From an uncultured Microcaldota archaeon (GTDB lineage: Archaea > Micrarchaeota > Micrarchaeia > Micrarchaeales > Micrarchaeaceae), in contig CAIOIN010000099.1 of NCBI GenBank assembly GCA_903858385.1, positions 1-16,681 of the forward strand: a stretch of DNA of 16,681 nt. The letters are read 5' to 3'. Of the stretch, positions 1 through 6,975 are shown one piece after another; positions within the stretch are counted from its first letter, which is position 1, and each line of letters begins with the position of its first letter. A program made the translations under genes and the position numbers. The notes under the pieces were generated by a model. The model had not been told where the DNA came from. It made no database searches and was given only the letters and a program-made list of their open reading frames with translations.

Positions 1-436
1 ATTGACCAAAGCAGGAATCATATCCTGCAAAGACGTACAAACGATATCCGAATTAAATGTCGGCAGCTGCATGGTGCGGTTGGCGGAAAAAGAATCATCT
101 GGAACTGCAAGAAAATTTCGTATGCGCAGAATAGAAGGAGTTCGCACCGAGATTTACGATCTTACAAGTGATTGCATGAACATATCCCTCTCAGGAAAAA
201 AGTTCACCGAAGAGACTGAAAAGCTGGCCGCAAGTGCAGAAACAAGAAGCAGAATAATCGATTTCGCGAACGAGAACGGGCGAAACATCGATCTAATCGC
301 TTTGATAAAGCTCATGTTCCGTCTGAGCATGAAACGCATCGATGTGGTACCATACCTGAAGGCATTGGGCGTAGACGATCTGTCAATAATGAAAGCCTGC
401 GAAGCAGCCGGTGGCATAGCGCTAGAGCTCATGTGA
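1..436 (+). CDS. C-terminal part of a probable DNA-translocase ATPase (VirD4/TraG/HerA-like), 5' truncated
   Basis: This frame is open from the first bases of the window, so the gene almost certainly begins upstream and about 144 C-terminal residues are seen. No Walker motifs are present in the visible part. The first 35 residues (KDVQTISELNVGSCMVRL, then ARKFRMRRI) resemble the closing segment of archaeal and bacterial conjugative-transfer ATPases, where an acidic 'edl..L' turn is followed by a strand ending in 'vRL' and a basic 'R.F....I' strand. About 100 mostly helical residues follow, which is more than that family normally carries. Its stop lies 4 nt before the next ATG, so it is the first visible member of the six-gene + strand operon that ends with a VirB4-like ATPase, and this context supports a coupling-protein role. 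The assignment is an inference from a short stretch; it could be an unrelated protein. Confidence 0.4.
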   Translation, partial: LTKAGIISCKDVQTISELNVGSCMVRLAEKESSGTARKFRMRRIEGVRTEIYDLTSDCMNISLSGKKFTEETEKLAASAETRSRIIDFANENGRNIDLIALIKLMFRLSMKRIDVVPYLKALGVDDLSIMKACEAAGGIALELM

Positions 437-440
437 TGTG

Positions 441-1115
441 ATGCAGACCGACAACAATGCGCTAATATGCGAGACTTTCCACACCCGCGCAGAGTTGCGC
501 AGTCCGCTGTCTGACCTAAGAAATGCCATGAAAAATATGCCAAACGTAAAATGCACATCAACGGGCACAAGAATGCGTTATTCAATCCATGAAATTAACA
601 AGCACGAAGCTCACGAAGTCACATTAGAGCTGACACCCAAAGAGATAAACTTCACTTTCTACCTGAAGGAACCCAATATCCAAGACCATAAACACAACTT
701 GCTCAGATTCCTGTCAATTTTAGCGTATCTCAAAGACGTATACGCCATAAGCATGCGCGACATGTACGCCTATGTGATAGAAGCGCTAAGATACGACAAT
801 TACACGCCGGTACACAAGACCAGTAACACGATCTACCCATCAAATGAGCGCATGGATGCGCTAAACGACGTAAATGTATCACTATCACACGAACTTTCAT
901 TGAAAAACGAATGCATCAAAAAGATGGAAAAGCAGCTGGCCATATGCCTGTCCTTCAGCAAAGAGATAATCCAAAAACTTTCGCCAAGAAGCGACAACGC
1001 CTCTTCTAACTACGGTGAAGTCCTCAATACTGCCGGTATAGACAAGGGTCTTGCAAGCGAAATCCTATCCCTTATAAGCGAAGATACCAGCAGCGCTAAA
1101 AAAAGTGGTGGTTAA
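441..1115 (+). CDS. Hypothetical soluble protein with C-terminal coiled coil
   Basis: I do not recognise this 224-residue protein. ATG 441 is preferred over the GTG at 438 because GTGAT sits just upstream and the preceding gene stops at 436. There is no signal peptide or membrane segment. Residues about 20-110 look mixed alpha/beta, with alternating strands (MRYSIHEI, EVTLELTPKEINFTFYL). Residues about 137-180 (DVNVSLSHELSLKNECIKKM and onward) are a likely amphipathic coiled coil, followed by a polar linker and a short helix. It overlaps the next gene by 11 nt, so the two are probably translationally coupled. Lying between two putative transfer ATPases, it may be a cytoplasmic accessory or scaffold of the apparatus, but no family motif supports a specific function. 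Confidence 0.55.
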   Translation: MQTDNNALICETFHTRAELRSPLSDLRNAMKNMPNVKCTSTGTRMRYSIHEINKHEAHEVTLELTPKEINFTFYLKEPNIQDHKHNLLRFLSILAYLKDVYAISMRDMYAYVIEALRYDNYTPVHKTSNTIYPSNERMDALNDVNVSLSHELSLKNECIKKMEKQLAICLSFSKEIIQKLSPRSDNASSNYGEVLNTAGIDKGLASEILSLISEDTSSAKKSGG

Positions 1116-1833
1116 CTTGACCGATTGTAGCTCTATGTTTATCCTGCTCTTCGCCACCGGTTCCGGTGCCTATAACAGTAATTATTATGTGTTACTGATA
1201 CCTGCAGGTGCGATTATTTGTTTGGTCATTAAAAAACTGTCCGATATCGATTCAACAAATAAAAGAGTAACTATCCGAGAATGTGGCGATGCCGAATGCG
1301 TTGAAGTAATCAAAATCGAAAAGACACTTCTCCAATCCATTCTAGATCGCGTCAAAATGCTAGACAACAAACGGCTTGCTGTAAAAGGCATGGCCTTAAA
1401 GATAAATGCTTTCGCCGACGCAATGGCCGATGAAATCGGAAGCGAGCTTCAGGAATCCGAACTAACCAGATGTGTAAAATCAATAAAAAAAGAAAATAGG
1501 ATTGTGCATGGCAATCTAATCTGCTCATCGGGCACACCCTATCTAGAAGCGAATGCCAGATCCTACTACGATCGGGCAATCTTAAATGGCGCGCTCAATA
1601 TTAAAAAGAAGACGAATGCCAGAAAATTTCTAGAATTGTACGAATTCGTATGCTACACCGATCTGTGCCAAAATTCGATTAGGCACCAACCCCGAGCGGA
1701 ACGTATCAAGATAGGCGTTCTAAATAAGACGGAGCTCGGAGAGCTGGCCTGTTCAGAAGTCCTATACAATAAAGGAAGTGCATTGTTGCTGTTTCAGGAA
1801 CTCAACAATTCCGTCGAGGTGATCAAATGCTAA
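1105..1833 (+). CDS. Hypothetical membrane-anchored protein
   Basis: This 242-residue protein has no recognised family. Three starts are possible: GTG 1105, TTG 1117 (preceded at 4 nt by GGTGGT) and ATG 1135; the longest is listed. One clear membrane helix lies at residues 27-43 (YYVLLIPAGAIICLVIKK), preceded by a short hydrophobic patch at 11-17. The KK after the helix predicts that the roughly 195-residue soluble part faces the cytoplasm. That part starts with a helical segment (EKTLLQSILDRVKMLDN) and contains several cysteines scattered without a zinc-finger pattern. The gene overlaps the upstream one by 11 nt and the downstream pilin-like gene by 7 nt. A structural role at the base of the putative transfer machine is a reasonable guess only. 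Confidence 0.5.
   Translation: MVVNLTDCSSMFILLFATGSGAYNSNYYVLLIPAGAIICLVIKKLSDIDSTNKRVTIRECGDAECVEVIKIEKTLLQSILDRVKMLDNKRLAVKGMALKINAFADAMADEIGSELQESELTRCVKSIKKENRIVHGNLICSSGTPYLEANARSYYDRAILNGALNIKKKTNARKFLELYEFVCYTDLCQNSIRHQPRAERIKIGVLNKTELGELACSEVLYNKGSALLLFQELNNSVEVIKC
1816..1824 (+). promoter_or_regulatory. Strong Shine-Dalgarno site for the pilin-like gene
   Basis: GAGGTGATC lies 2 nt before ATG 1827 and matches nine contiguous bases of the archaeal SD consensus GGAGGTGATC, the complement of the 16S rRNA 3' end. It is inside the 3' end of the preceding gene. It is much the best ribosome binding site of the operon and fits a subunit needed in high copy number. Confidence 0.7.
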
Positions 1834-2015
1834 TTTTTGTTGATTATGCTGCCAAAATTGGACTTTCCGCTGCTCTTCTCTTGTTCAATATGGGAGCCAT
1901 ATCCTTACTGTTAGGTCATGTGGCCGGAGTTAAAAATCTTGCCACGCTAGCCATGGACATCTTCTGTGGTGCCATATTACTTACGGCGTTTTCGGCACTT
2001 GCTTTGATTCTGTGA
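1827..2015 (+). CDS. Two-helix small membrane protein, type IV secretion pilin-like (VirB2/TraA/CedA1-like candidate)
   Basis: This 62-residue protein consists almost entirely of two hydrophobic helices (about residues 9-30 and 38-62) joined by a short loop containing a His and a Lys (HVAGVKN, residues 31-37). Conjugative pilins (VirB2, TraA) and the CedA1 subunit of the archaeal Ced DNA-import pilus share this plan: 60-80 residues, two helices and a short, usually basic connecting loop. Helix 1 contains small residues (GLSAALLLF, NMGA) suited to tight packing. The gene starts 7 nt inside the preceding gene behind an exceptional SD, and is followed by a second small membrane protein and a VirB4-like ATPase, matching VirB2-VirB3-VirB4 order. 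There is no cleavable signal peptide. Sequence alone cannot exclude another small membrane protein such as a holin or toxin. Confidence 0.5.
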   Translation: MLIFVDYAAKIGLSAALLLFNMGAISLLLGHVAGVKNLATLAMDIFCGAILLTAFSALALIL

Positions 2016-2019
2016 TCAT

Positions 2020-2310
2020 ATGTTAGAGAATGTAAAATTATTTTACGCAAAAGGCAACCCCTATGAGATCTTATTTGCAGTGCTTACTGTGGGAATAACG
2101 TCTTTTTTCATTGCTTTCGTCATCTCAGAACTTGTTGGATTATGGTCAACCCAAATTATGAGATATTTTGCGCCGATCATGCTGCTTCTTGGCATCTTAA
2201 TTGCAACATTGACCTTGTCAAAAAAAGCATTTGTTGTACCAAGAACATCAAAACTGCTACTGCTTGCCACCCTCTCAATATCCCTTGTAATATTGCACGC
2301 GATATTATGA
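2020..2310 (+). CDS. Small three-helix membrane protein (VirB3/CedA2-like position)
   Basis: This 96-residue protein begins with a short amphipathic stretch (MLENVKLFYAKGNPYE) and has three predicted membrane helices at about residues 15-41, 48-67 and 77-95. Basic loops after helix 2 (SKKAFVVPRTSK) suggest that this loop is cytoplasmic. GTGATC lies 2 nt before ATG 2020, partly overlapping the stop of the pilin-like gene. Its stop overlaps the start of the ATPase gene in an ATGA arrangement, which implies translational coupling. I recognise no family by sequence. Its position between a pilin-like gene and a VirB4-like ATPase suggests an inner-membrane partner of the ATPase such as VirB3 or CedA2, by inference. 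Confidence 0.5.
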   Translation: MLENVKLFYAKGNPYEILFAVLTVGITSFFIAFVISELVGLWSTQIMRYFAPIMLLLGILIATLTLSKKAFVVPRTSKLLLLATLSISLVILHAIL

Positions 2311-4610
2311 AAAACAAACTGCGGTTTTACCGTTTTTCCACAATGCCTTCAAAAGGTATGGAAAAAGAAAGTTTTTTTGTCGAGTTGGGCAAAAGAGAAT
2401 TTGTACTAATCTATGACATACCAAACCGTGCAACTCTTATGGGCTTACCTGAAGATGTCGCAGAATGCAAAGTTGAAGAGCTGCAGAAAATAATTCCCGG
2501 AATGAAATTAGAAAGTGTAGGCAGCAGCCCATTCAACGAAACACAACGCTTCGATGTAATATCATTCTATAAAAAACCAAAAGAGTTTGACAACGATGAT
2601 ACTCCTGATCCCCACGATTTGCACGATGCTTTTGAGCTTGCACGCAACGATTTCCTTGCAATAGCGTTTGTGCCTGTCGATATCAATGAGCTAAATAAAA
2701 CAAAGAACTACATAGAAAAGACGTTAAGTAGAAGAAGTGTAAAAGAAACCTATTCAATACTAAAAAATACATTGCAATCGCGCATTAATATTTCCTCACA
2801 ACGGGATATGTTCATCGAATCTGAAGAGGCAATAATGTTCAGTAACATGCTAGAATCAATCAATAATGCGATATTGACAAACGGTCCAATCTACAAATCG
2901 TTTTTTATAATACCTAGCGGTCCAAACAAAGTTCGCGAATTTATAAGTGCAAGATTCCTTATACTCGATTCATACGAAAGTACAGATTCACTCGAGTTGC
3001 TGCTAGCGAAGCTGAGCAATAAAAAGGCGTTCCCTTTCGGTCTGGAGCATCTCAAGCCCCTACTTGATCCTTATGGCGCCCAAAGGCTTAGCTACATCCT
3101 GCCAACCGTAGTACCTGCCATAAGAAGCGGCATAGATGTGGGCACATTCATGAAGAATGGTGCAACTGACACAAACATTAGCGTTAAGATAGATCCCTCT
3201 ACAATGAATTTGGGCTTTATCATAACAGGGTTGCCTGGATCGGGTAAAACAACCGAGGCTATGGCTATAATCGATACCTTACTCAATGAAAAGGATGCTA
3301 GCAAAAAGCCAAAAGTGGTTGTGATAACCCCAACAACAGAATGGGACAAATTTTCTTCTTCGCATGGCATGTACCTCATCAAACCATACAAAGACAAGAC
3401 TCCAATAAACCTCTTCAGGAAGCCAAAGTGTATAAACACAGAAAAATTTTACGAGAGCCTTGCAACAGTGCTTTCCAGCGCCTCTAATGCTGGACCGTAC
3501 CAGAATCCAATGGAAAAATGCATGCTGAATGCTTTTAGAAAAGTTTATGCTAACGAAGACGAGCCAGATCCCATAGCCGTGTACGATGAGATAGAAAACT
3601 CAATAATAGAATTGCATGCAAAGCGGACCAATACCGGTGTGAAATATACAAAACATGGAGAAAACATACGATCCGCGCTTGAAAATCTCAGAGGCATACT
3701 AAGCAGGCCCGAATTCTCTGTGAAATCTGGTATAAAAATTGAGGATCTAATAAGTAATGGGGCAGTCTATAACATATCCAGCGCAAGCGGTACCACAAGA
3801 GCATACCTCTACGCGCTTCTGCTAAATCAAGTTTATGCAATAACCTCTAGCTTTGATGCAAGCGGCGATAGCGAATTGAGATTGCTTGTATGTCTTGAAG
3901 AAGCGCAGACAATGTTTAGCGACAAAGATTCTGCTGCTGTACAAGACATAAAGCAGCGAATACAAGACTTTAGAAGGCAGGGCGTAGGCCTGATGATCCT
4001 AACTCATAATGTCAACGATATAGATGCTGGTGTAAGAAGATTATGCCAATTGAAACTGTATTTAAAACAGGCGTCCGATGTTGCTACTGTCGCGTCAAAG
4101 GATCTTGTATTTACATATGCCGATGAAAACGACATTACTCTAAAATTGAAGTTGCTTGACTCAAGAGTTGGGGCATTCAGTTATGTCACAAAATCAGGCG
4201 TAGAAAAGATGACCCAAGATACCCTATTTATCCGGACAAAAGAGTACAATAGCGAAAGCGGTCAAACGCATGAAAATCCGCTAGACAATATCATAAAAAA
4301 TAGTGTATCGACATTACCAAACGAAATTAACACCATCCTATACATAAAAGTGGATTCAAAAGACGCTCAAGCATGCAGGCTTACCACATCAATATGCACA
4401 ATACGGCTTAAATATCTGGGCGAAGTAATTGCAGAGCATTCAATTGAGACGAACAGGACCATAACTCAAACCCTGCTTGAAGATAAGATATACAAATTGC
4501 AAATATTAGACAAAAAAAGTAAAATTCTAAAAGAATCCAACATAAACGCCAAAAATAAAATAGCCATCAACATATCCGAAGATAAAATAAGCATAACCGA
4601 GTCAAACTAG
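2307..4610 (+). CDS. VirB4/HerA-family ATPase of a putative DNA-transfer (type IV secretion-like) system
   Basis: This 767-residue P-loop ATPase probably powers assembly of, or DNA movement through, a membrane transfer machine. The start is ATG 2307, overlapping the stop of the upstream gene (ATGA); the open frame reaches further upstream only through that gene. Residues 1-290 form an N-terminal domain without membrane helices, as in VirB4 and CedB. The Walker A motif GLPGSGKTT is at 308-316, followed by VVVITPTTEW. The Walker B motif LLVCLEEA is at 526-533 with paired Glu 531 and 532. A sensor segment RRQGVGLMILTHN ends at 568, with Asn where the family usually has Gln (TQ). The last roughly 98 residues (670-767) are predicted beta-rich and resemble a small carboxypeptidase-regulatory-like or Ig-like module, unusual for VirB4. 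It is the last gene of the operon. The ATPase superfamily is certain; the exact subfamily is not. Confidence 0.8.
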   Translation: MKNKLRFYRFSTMPSKGMEKESFFVELGKREFVLIYDIPNRATLMGLPEDVAECKVEELQKIIPGMKLESVGSSPFNETQRFDVISFYKKPKEFDNDDTPDPHDLHDAFELARNDFLAIAFVPVDINELNKTKNYIEKTLSRRSVKETYSILKNTLQSRINISSQRDMFIESEEAIMFSNMLESINNAILTNGPIYKSFFIIPSGPNKVREFISARFLILDSYESTDSLELLLAKLSNKKAFPFGLEHLKPLLDPYGAQRLSYILPTVVPAIRSGIDVGTFMKNGATDTNISVKIDPSTMNLGFIITGLPGSGKTTEAMAIIDTLLNEKDASKKPKVVVITPTTEWDKFSSSHGMYLIKPYKDKTPINLFRKPKCINTEKFYESLATVLSSASNAGPYQNPMEKCMLNAFRKVYANEDEPDPIAVYDEIENSIIELHAKRTNTGVKYTKHGENIRSALENLRGILSRPEFSVKSGIKIEDLISNGAVYNISSASGTTRAYLYALLLNQVYAITSSFDASGDSELRLLVCLEEAQTMFSDKDSAAVQDIKQRIQDFRRQGVGLMILTHNVNDIDAGVRRLCQLKLYLKQASDVATVASKDLVFTYADENDITLKLKLLDSRVGAFSYVTKSGVEKMTQDTLFIRTKEYNSESGQTHENPLDNIIKNSVSTLPNEINTILYIKVDSKDAQACRLTTSICTIRLKYLGEVIAEHSIETNRTITQTLLEDKIYKLQILDKKSKILKESNINAKNKIAINISEDKISITESN

Positions 4611-4650
4611 AACAAATATCTTAATCCTAAAAAGTCGGTTCGTATAGTGA

Positions 4651-4688
4651 GTGACTATATCATCTAACTTCTGTAGTCACCTATTTTT
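4651..4688 (+). terminator. Possible hairpin plus T-tract terminator after the ATPase gene
   Basis: A perfect 7-bp inverted repeat, GTGACTA (4651-4657) and TAGTCAC (4674-4680), has a 16-nt loop and is followed by CTATTTTTG with five T residues at 4684-4688. It lies 40 nt beyond the operon's last stop, in the 144-bp gap between two convergent genes. Archaeal termination depends mainly on T-tracts, so the stem may be incidental. I see nothing else in this gap. Confidence 0.4.
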
Positions 4689-4754
4689 GTACCGTTATCA
4701 AAACAGTAGCAAACAATGCACAGTAAACTAATACTTATTTACCAAACGTTAATT

Positions 4755-6200
4755 CTAACCTTTCGCGACTCCCATCGGAACAAGTTTCGCTACGATGTCA
4801 GAGATCTTCGCGCCTTCTATGCTGTTCACTACGTCGTCGACGTTCTTGTAGGCCCATTCGGCCTCTTCGCTCACGAGCCTGATGTTCCTGACGCGCAGTT
4901 CTATGCCCTTGCTTTTCAAATCGTCTAATATCTTCGACACCGGTATCTCCCTTTGGGCCTGATGCCTTGACATTACCCTTCCTGAACCATGGCATGACGA
5001 GCCAAAAGTCTCACTCATCGCCTCGGCCCTTCCGGCAAGGACGTAGCTCGCAGTGCCCATGCTGCCTGGTATAATAACTGGCTGTCCGTACTGTCGATAA
5101 TCCTCCGAAATCTCCTTCCTTCCGGGGCCGAACGCTCTGGTTGCGCCCTTCCTGTGCACGTAAAGCTTCATCCTCTTGCCGTCGACGTCGTGCTCCTCCA
5201 ACTTGACTATGTTGTGCGTCACGTCGTAGACCAACTCCATACCTAAAGCATCGGCGCTCTTGCCGAACACCTCAGCGAAGCTCTTCCTTATCGAGTTCGT
5301 CATTATCTGCCTGTTGACGAATGCGAAATTGACTGCGGATTTCATCGCCTTTAGATAATCATCCGCTTCCTTCGTATTAGCGTAAGCGTAGACCAGTTCC
5401 GGATCTGGAGGAATTATGTGGTTTTTAGCCTGATAATCCGCAAATACCCTGAGATAGTCGGCGCAGACCTGGTGGCCGAATCCTCTGGAGCCACTGTGAA
5501 CGAGCACCACAACGTTCCCTTTTTCGAGGCCGAATGCCTTTGCATCTCTTTCGTTGAGTACGCTATCGACCTTCTGCACCTCAAGGAAGTGGTTTCCTGC
5601 TCCTAGAGTGCCGAGCTCATGAGTCCCTCTCTTCGCCGCGAACGGACTGACTTTGCTGATGTCTGCACCCGGCATGCAGCCGTGTTCCTCTATGTGCTCT
5701 ACATCCTCCTTGAAGCCGAATCCCTTGTCTATTATGTACTGCACTCCTTCGCTGCAGACCTTCTCAAGATCATTTTTCGTGAAACCTAAGTTTATCCTGC
5801 TGCCGACACCGCTCGGTATGTTCTTGAAAAGGACATCCATGAGCTGCGAGAGCTTCGGCTTCACATCCTCGATCCGCAGGTCGGTCCTTATCAGCCTTAC
5901 ACCGCAGTTGATGTCGTAACCGACAACGCCCGGGGATATTATGCCATTTTCCGCGTCGAAAGCTGCCACGCCTCCTACTGGAAAGCCGTAGCCTTCATGT
6001 GCATCAGGCATCAGAAGCATGTTCTTTACTATAGAAGGCAGCGAAGCAGCGTTCATAGCCTGCTTCAGAGTCCTGTCCTTGCCTATCGTGTTGGCTACCG
6101 TTTCGTTTGCGTATATGCGTACAGGCACCTTCATGCCCTGCTGCGCCTCTGTGCCGACCTCCCACAAGAAGTTGCTTATCTTGTTTGCCATGAAATCCAT
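4755..6200 (-). CDS. rtcB: RtcB RNA ligase (tRNA-splicing ligase)
   Basis: RtcB joins RNA ends bearing 2',3'-cyclic or 3'-phosphate to 5'-OH ends using GTP and Mn2+, and seals tRNA exons after intron excision in archaea. The 481-residue length equals the well-studied Pyrococcus enzyme. Expected active-site elements are present: D96 and C99 in DINCG, N203 and H204 in GAGNHF, H235 in HSGSRGFG, H329 in THNIV, and the guanylylated histidine H404 in SCHGSGR, with RKGATRAFGPG and GSMGTASYV also intact. The start is ATG 6200; an in-frame ATG three codons later (MANKIS) is an alternative. It lies 83 bp downstream of the HAD gene on the same strand. A T/A-rich motif (TTAAACATATT, around 6241) may serve as its own promoter. 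No archease gene is next to it. Confidence 0.97.
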   Translation of the reverse strand: MDFMANKISNFLWEVGTEAQQGMKVPVRIYANETVANTIGKDRTLKQAMNAASLPSIVKNMLLMPDAHEGYGFPVGGVAAFDAENGIISPGVVGYDINCGVRLIRTDLRIEDVKPKLSQLMDVLFKNIPSGVGSRINLGFTKNDLEKVCSEGVQYIIDKGFGFKEDVEHIEEHGCMPGADISKVSPFAAKRGTHELGTLGAGNHFLEVQKVDSVLNERDAKAFGLEKGNVVVLVHSGSRGFGHQVCADYLRVFADYQAKNHIIPPDPELVYAYANTKEADDYLKAMKSAVNFAFVNRQIMTNSIRKSFAEVFGKSADALGMELVYDVTHNIVKLEEHDVDGKRMKLYVHRKGATRAFGPGRKEISEDYRQYGQPVIIPGSMGTASYVLAGRAEAMSETFGSSCHGSGRVMSRHQAQREIPVSKILDDLKSKGIELRVRNIRLVSEEAEWAYKNVDDVVNSIEGAKISDIVAKLVPMGVAKG

Positions 6201-6283
6201 TATTAATCATAGAAGAAGCAGTCCTAATTCTTCCAATATGTTTAAGGAAGCAAGTATCTTTATTGTTTTGTTCTGCTGTGGAG

Positions 6284-6961
6284 TCAATCCTTCCGGATCT
6301 GGACTATGCCTCTGATCGCCTTGACTTCGTCTGTCGCAAAGGGCGACGCCATTGGGAATCCTGCAGCCTTCAGCATTGGGATATCTAATTTACTGTCGCC
6401 AACAACCACGCAATCTCCCAACCTCATGTTGTAACCATCGAGCATGGCCTTTGTGGCATCAAGCTTGTTTTCGCCGTTTGTAATAATCAGCTCCACACCT
6501 GACAATCTACCCTTCTCGTCAAACAGCTCCTTGTTGCTTACGGCGTCCTTCAAGTGGAAATGATTCATGCTGTACATCTCTGCGGATGTCCCGCTTGCGG
6601 TAGCTAGGAACACTGGGATACCAAATCGTATTTTTTCTACAATCAAATCACTGACGTTGCGTATGACCTGGCCGTTGATATAACTTCCCGCAAAGGAATA
6701 CATTTCATCCTTCCTGCCGAGCCCATTCTCTACTAGTACTTCGTAAGCTCTCTTCTGCCCCAGCATCTCACCTTCAACATTGCCGTCATATCTCTTGACA
6801 ATCGCCTTCACCTCACAAACTCCCCTTATGGCCCTGTAGACTGTAGGCAGATGAAGCTTCATAGTCTCTTGGCGGAGATAGGCCTTGCAGATGCCTTCCA
6901 GTGCCCTGCCTTCCCACAAGGTCTTGTCTCCGTCCACAACCATTGCGCTTATTTTTGTCAT
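6284..6961 (-). CDS. HAD-superfamily phosphatase, phosphoserine-phosphatase-like
   Basis: This 225-residue protein has all four HAD motifs: DGDKTL with nucleophile D10 and acid/base D12, the Ser/Thr motif in FLATASGTS (121-123), motif III Lys 166 in GENKLDA, and GDSKLD with D189 and D193. A helical cap of about 90 residues (20-110) lies between motifs I and II, as in type C1 phosphatases of the SerB group. The start at 6961 is chosen because GGGAGGCGAT lies just upstream, a close match to the archaeal SD; the earlier in-frame ATG at 6976 would place that SD inside the coding region. It lies 14 nt downstream of the HMG-CoA synthase stop, so both are probably read from one transcript. The substrate cannot be deduced: phosphoserine, a nucleotide, or an isoprenoid or sugar phosphate are all possible. 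Confidence 0.85.
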   Translation of the reverse strand: MTKISAMVVDGDKTLWEGRALEGICKAYLRQETMKLHLPTVYRAIRGVCEVKAIVKRYDGNVEGEMLGQKRAYEVLVENGLGRKDEMYSFAGSYINGQVIRNVSDLIVEKIRFGIPVFLATASGTSAEMYSMNHFHLKDAVSNKELFDEKGRLSGVELIITNGENKLDATKAMLDGYNMRLGDCVVVGDSKLDIPMLKAAGFPMASPFATDEVKAIRGIVQIRKD

Positions 6962-6974
6962 ATCATCGCCTCCC
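6962..6974 (-). promoter_or_regulatory. Shine-Dalgarno site deciding the HAD phosphatase start
   Basis: On the minus strand GGGAGGCGATGAT directly precedes ATG 6961, so the GGAGG core sits about 7 nt from the codon. It lies just after the HMG-CoA synthase stop (6978-6976) and argues against initiating at the overlapping ATG 6976. Confidence 0.65.
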
Positions 6975-6975
6975 A

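Noticed and set aside
2142..2306. N-terminal extension of the VirB4-like ATPase to ATG 2142
   Set aside because: These codons lie wholly inside the three-helix membrane gene; the ATGA overlap at 2307 gives a natural coupled start and the extension looks like frame-shifted sequence.
1..4610. Left block as a provirus
   Set aside because: Packaging-type ATPases occur in viruses, but no capsid, portal, integrase or replication gene is visible, and the small two- and three-helix genes before a VirB4-like ATPase fit a transfer apparatus better.
4716..4928. 70-codon + strand frame at the operon/RtcB junction
   Set aside because: Most of it is antisense to the RtcB 3' end, and it has no SD or family features.
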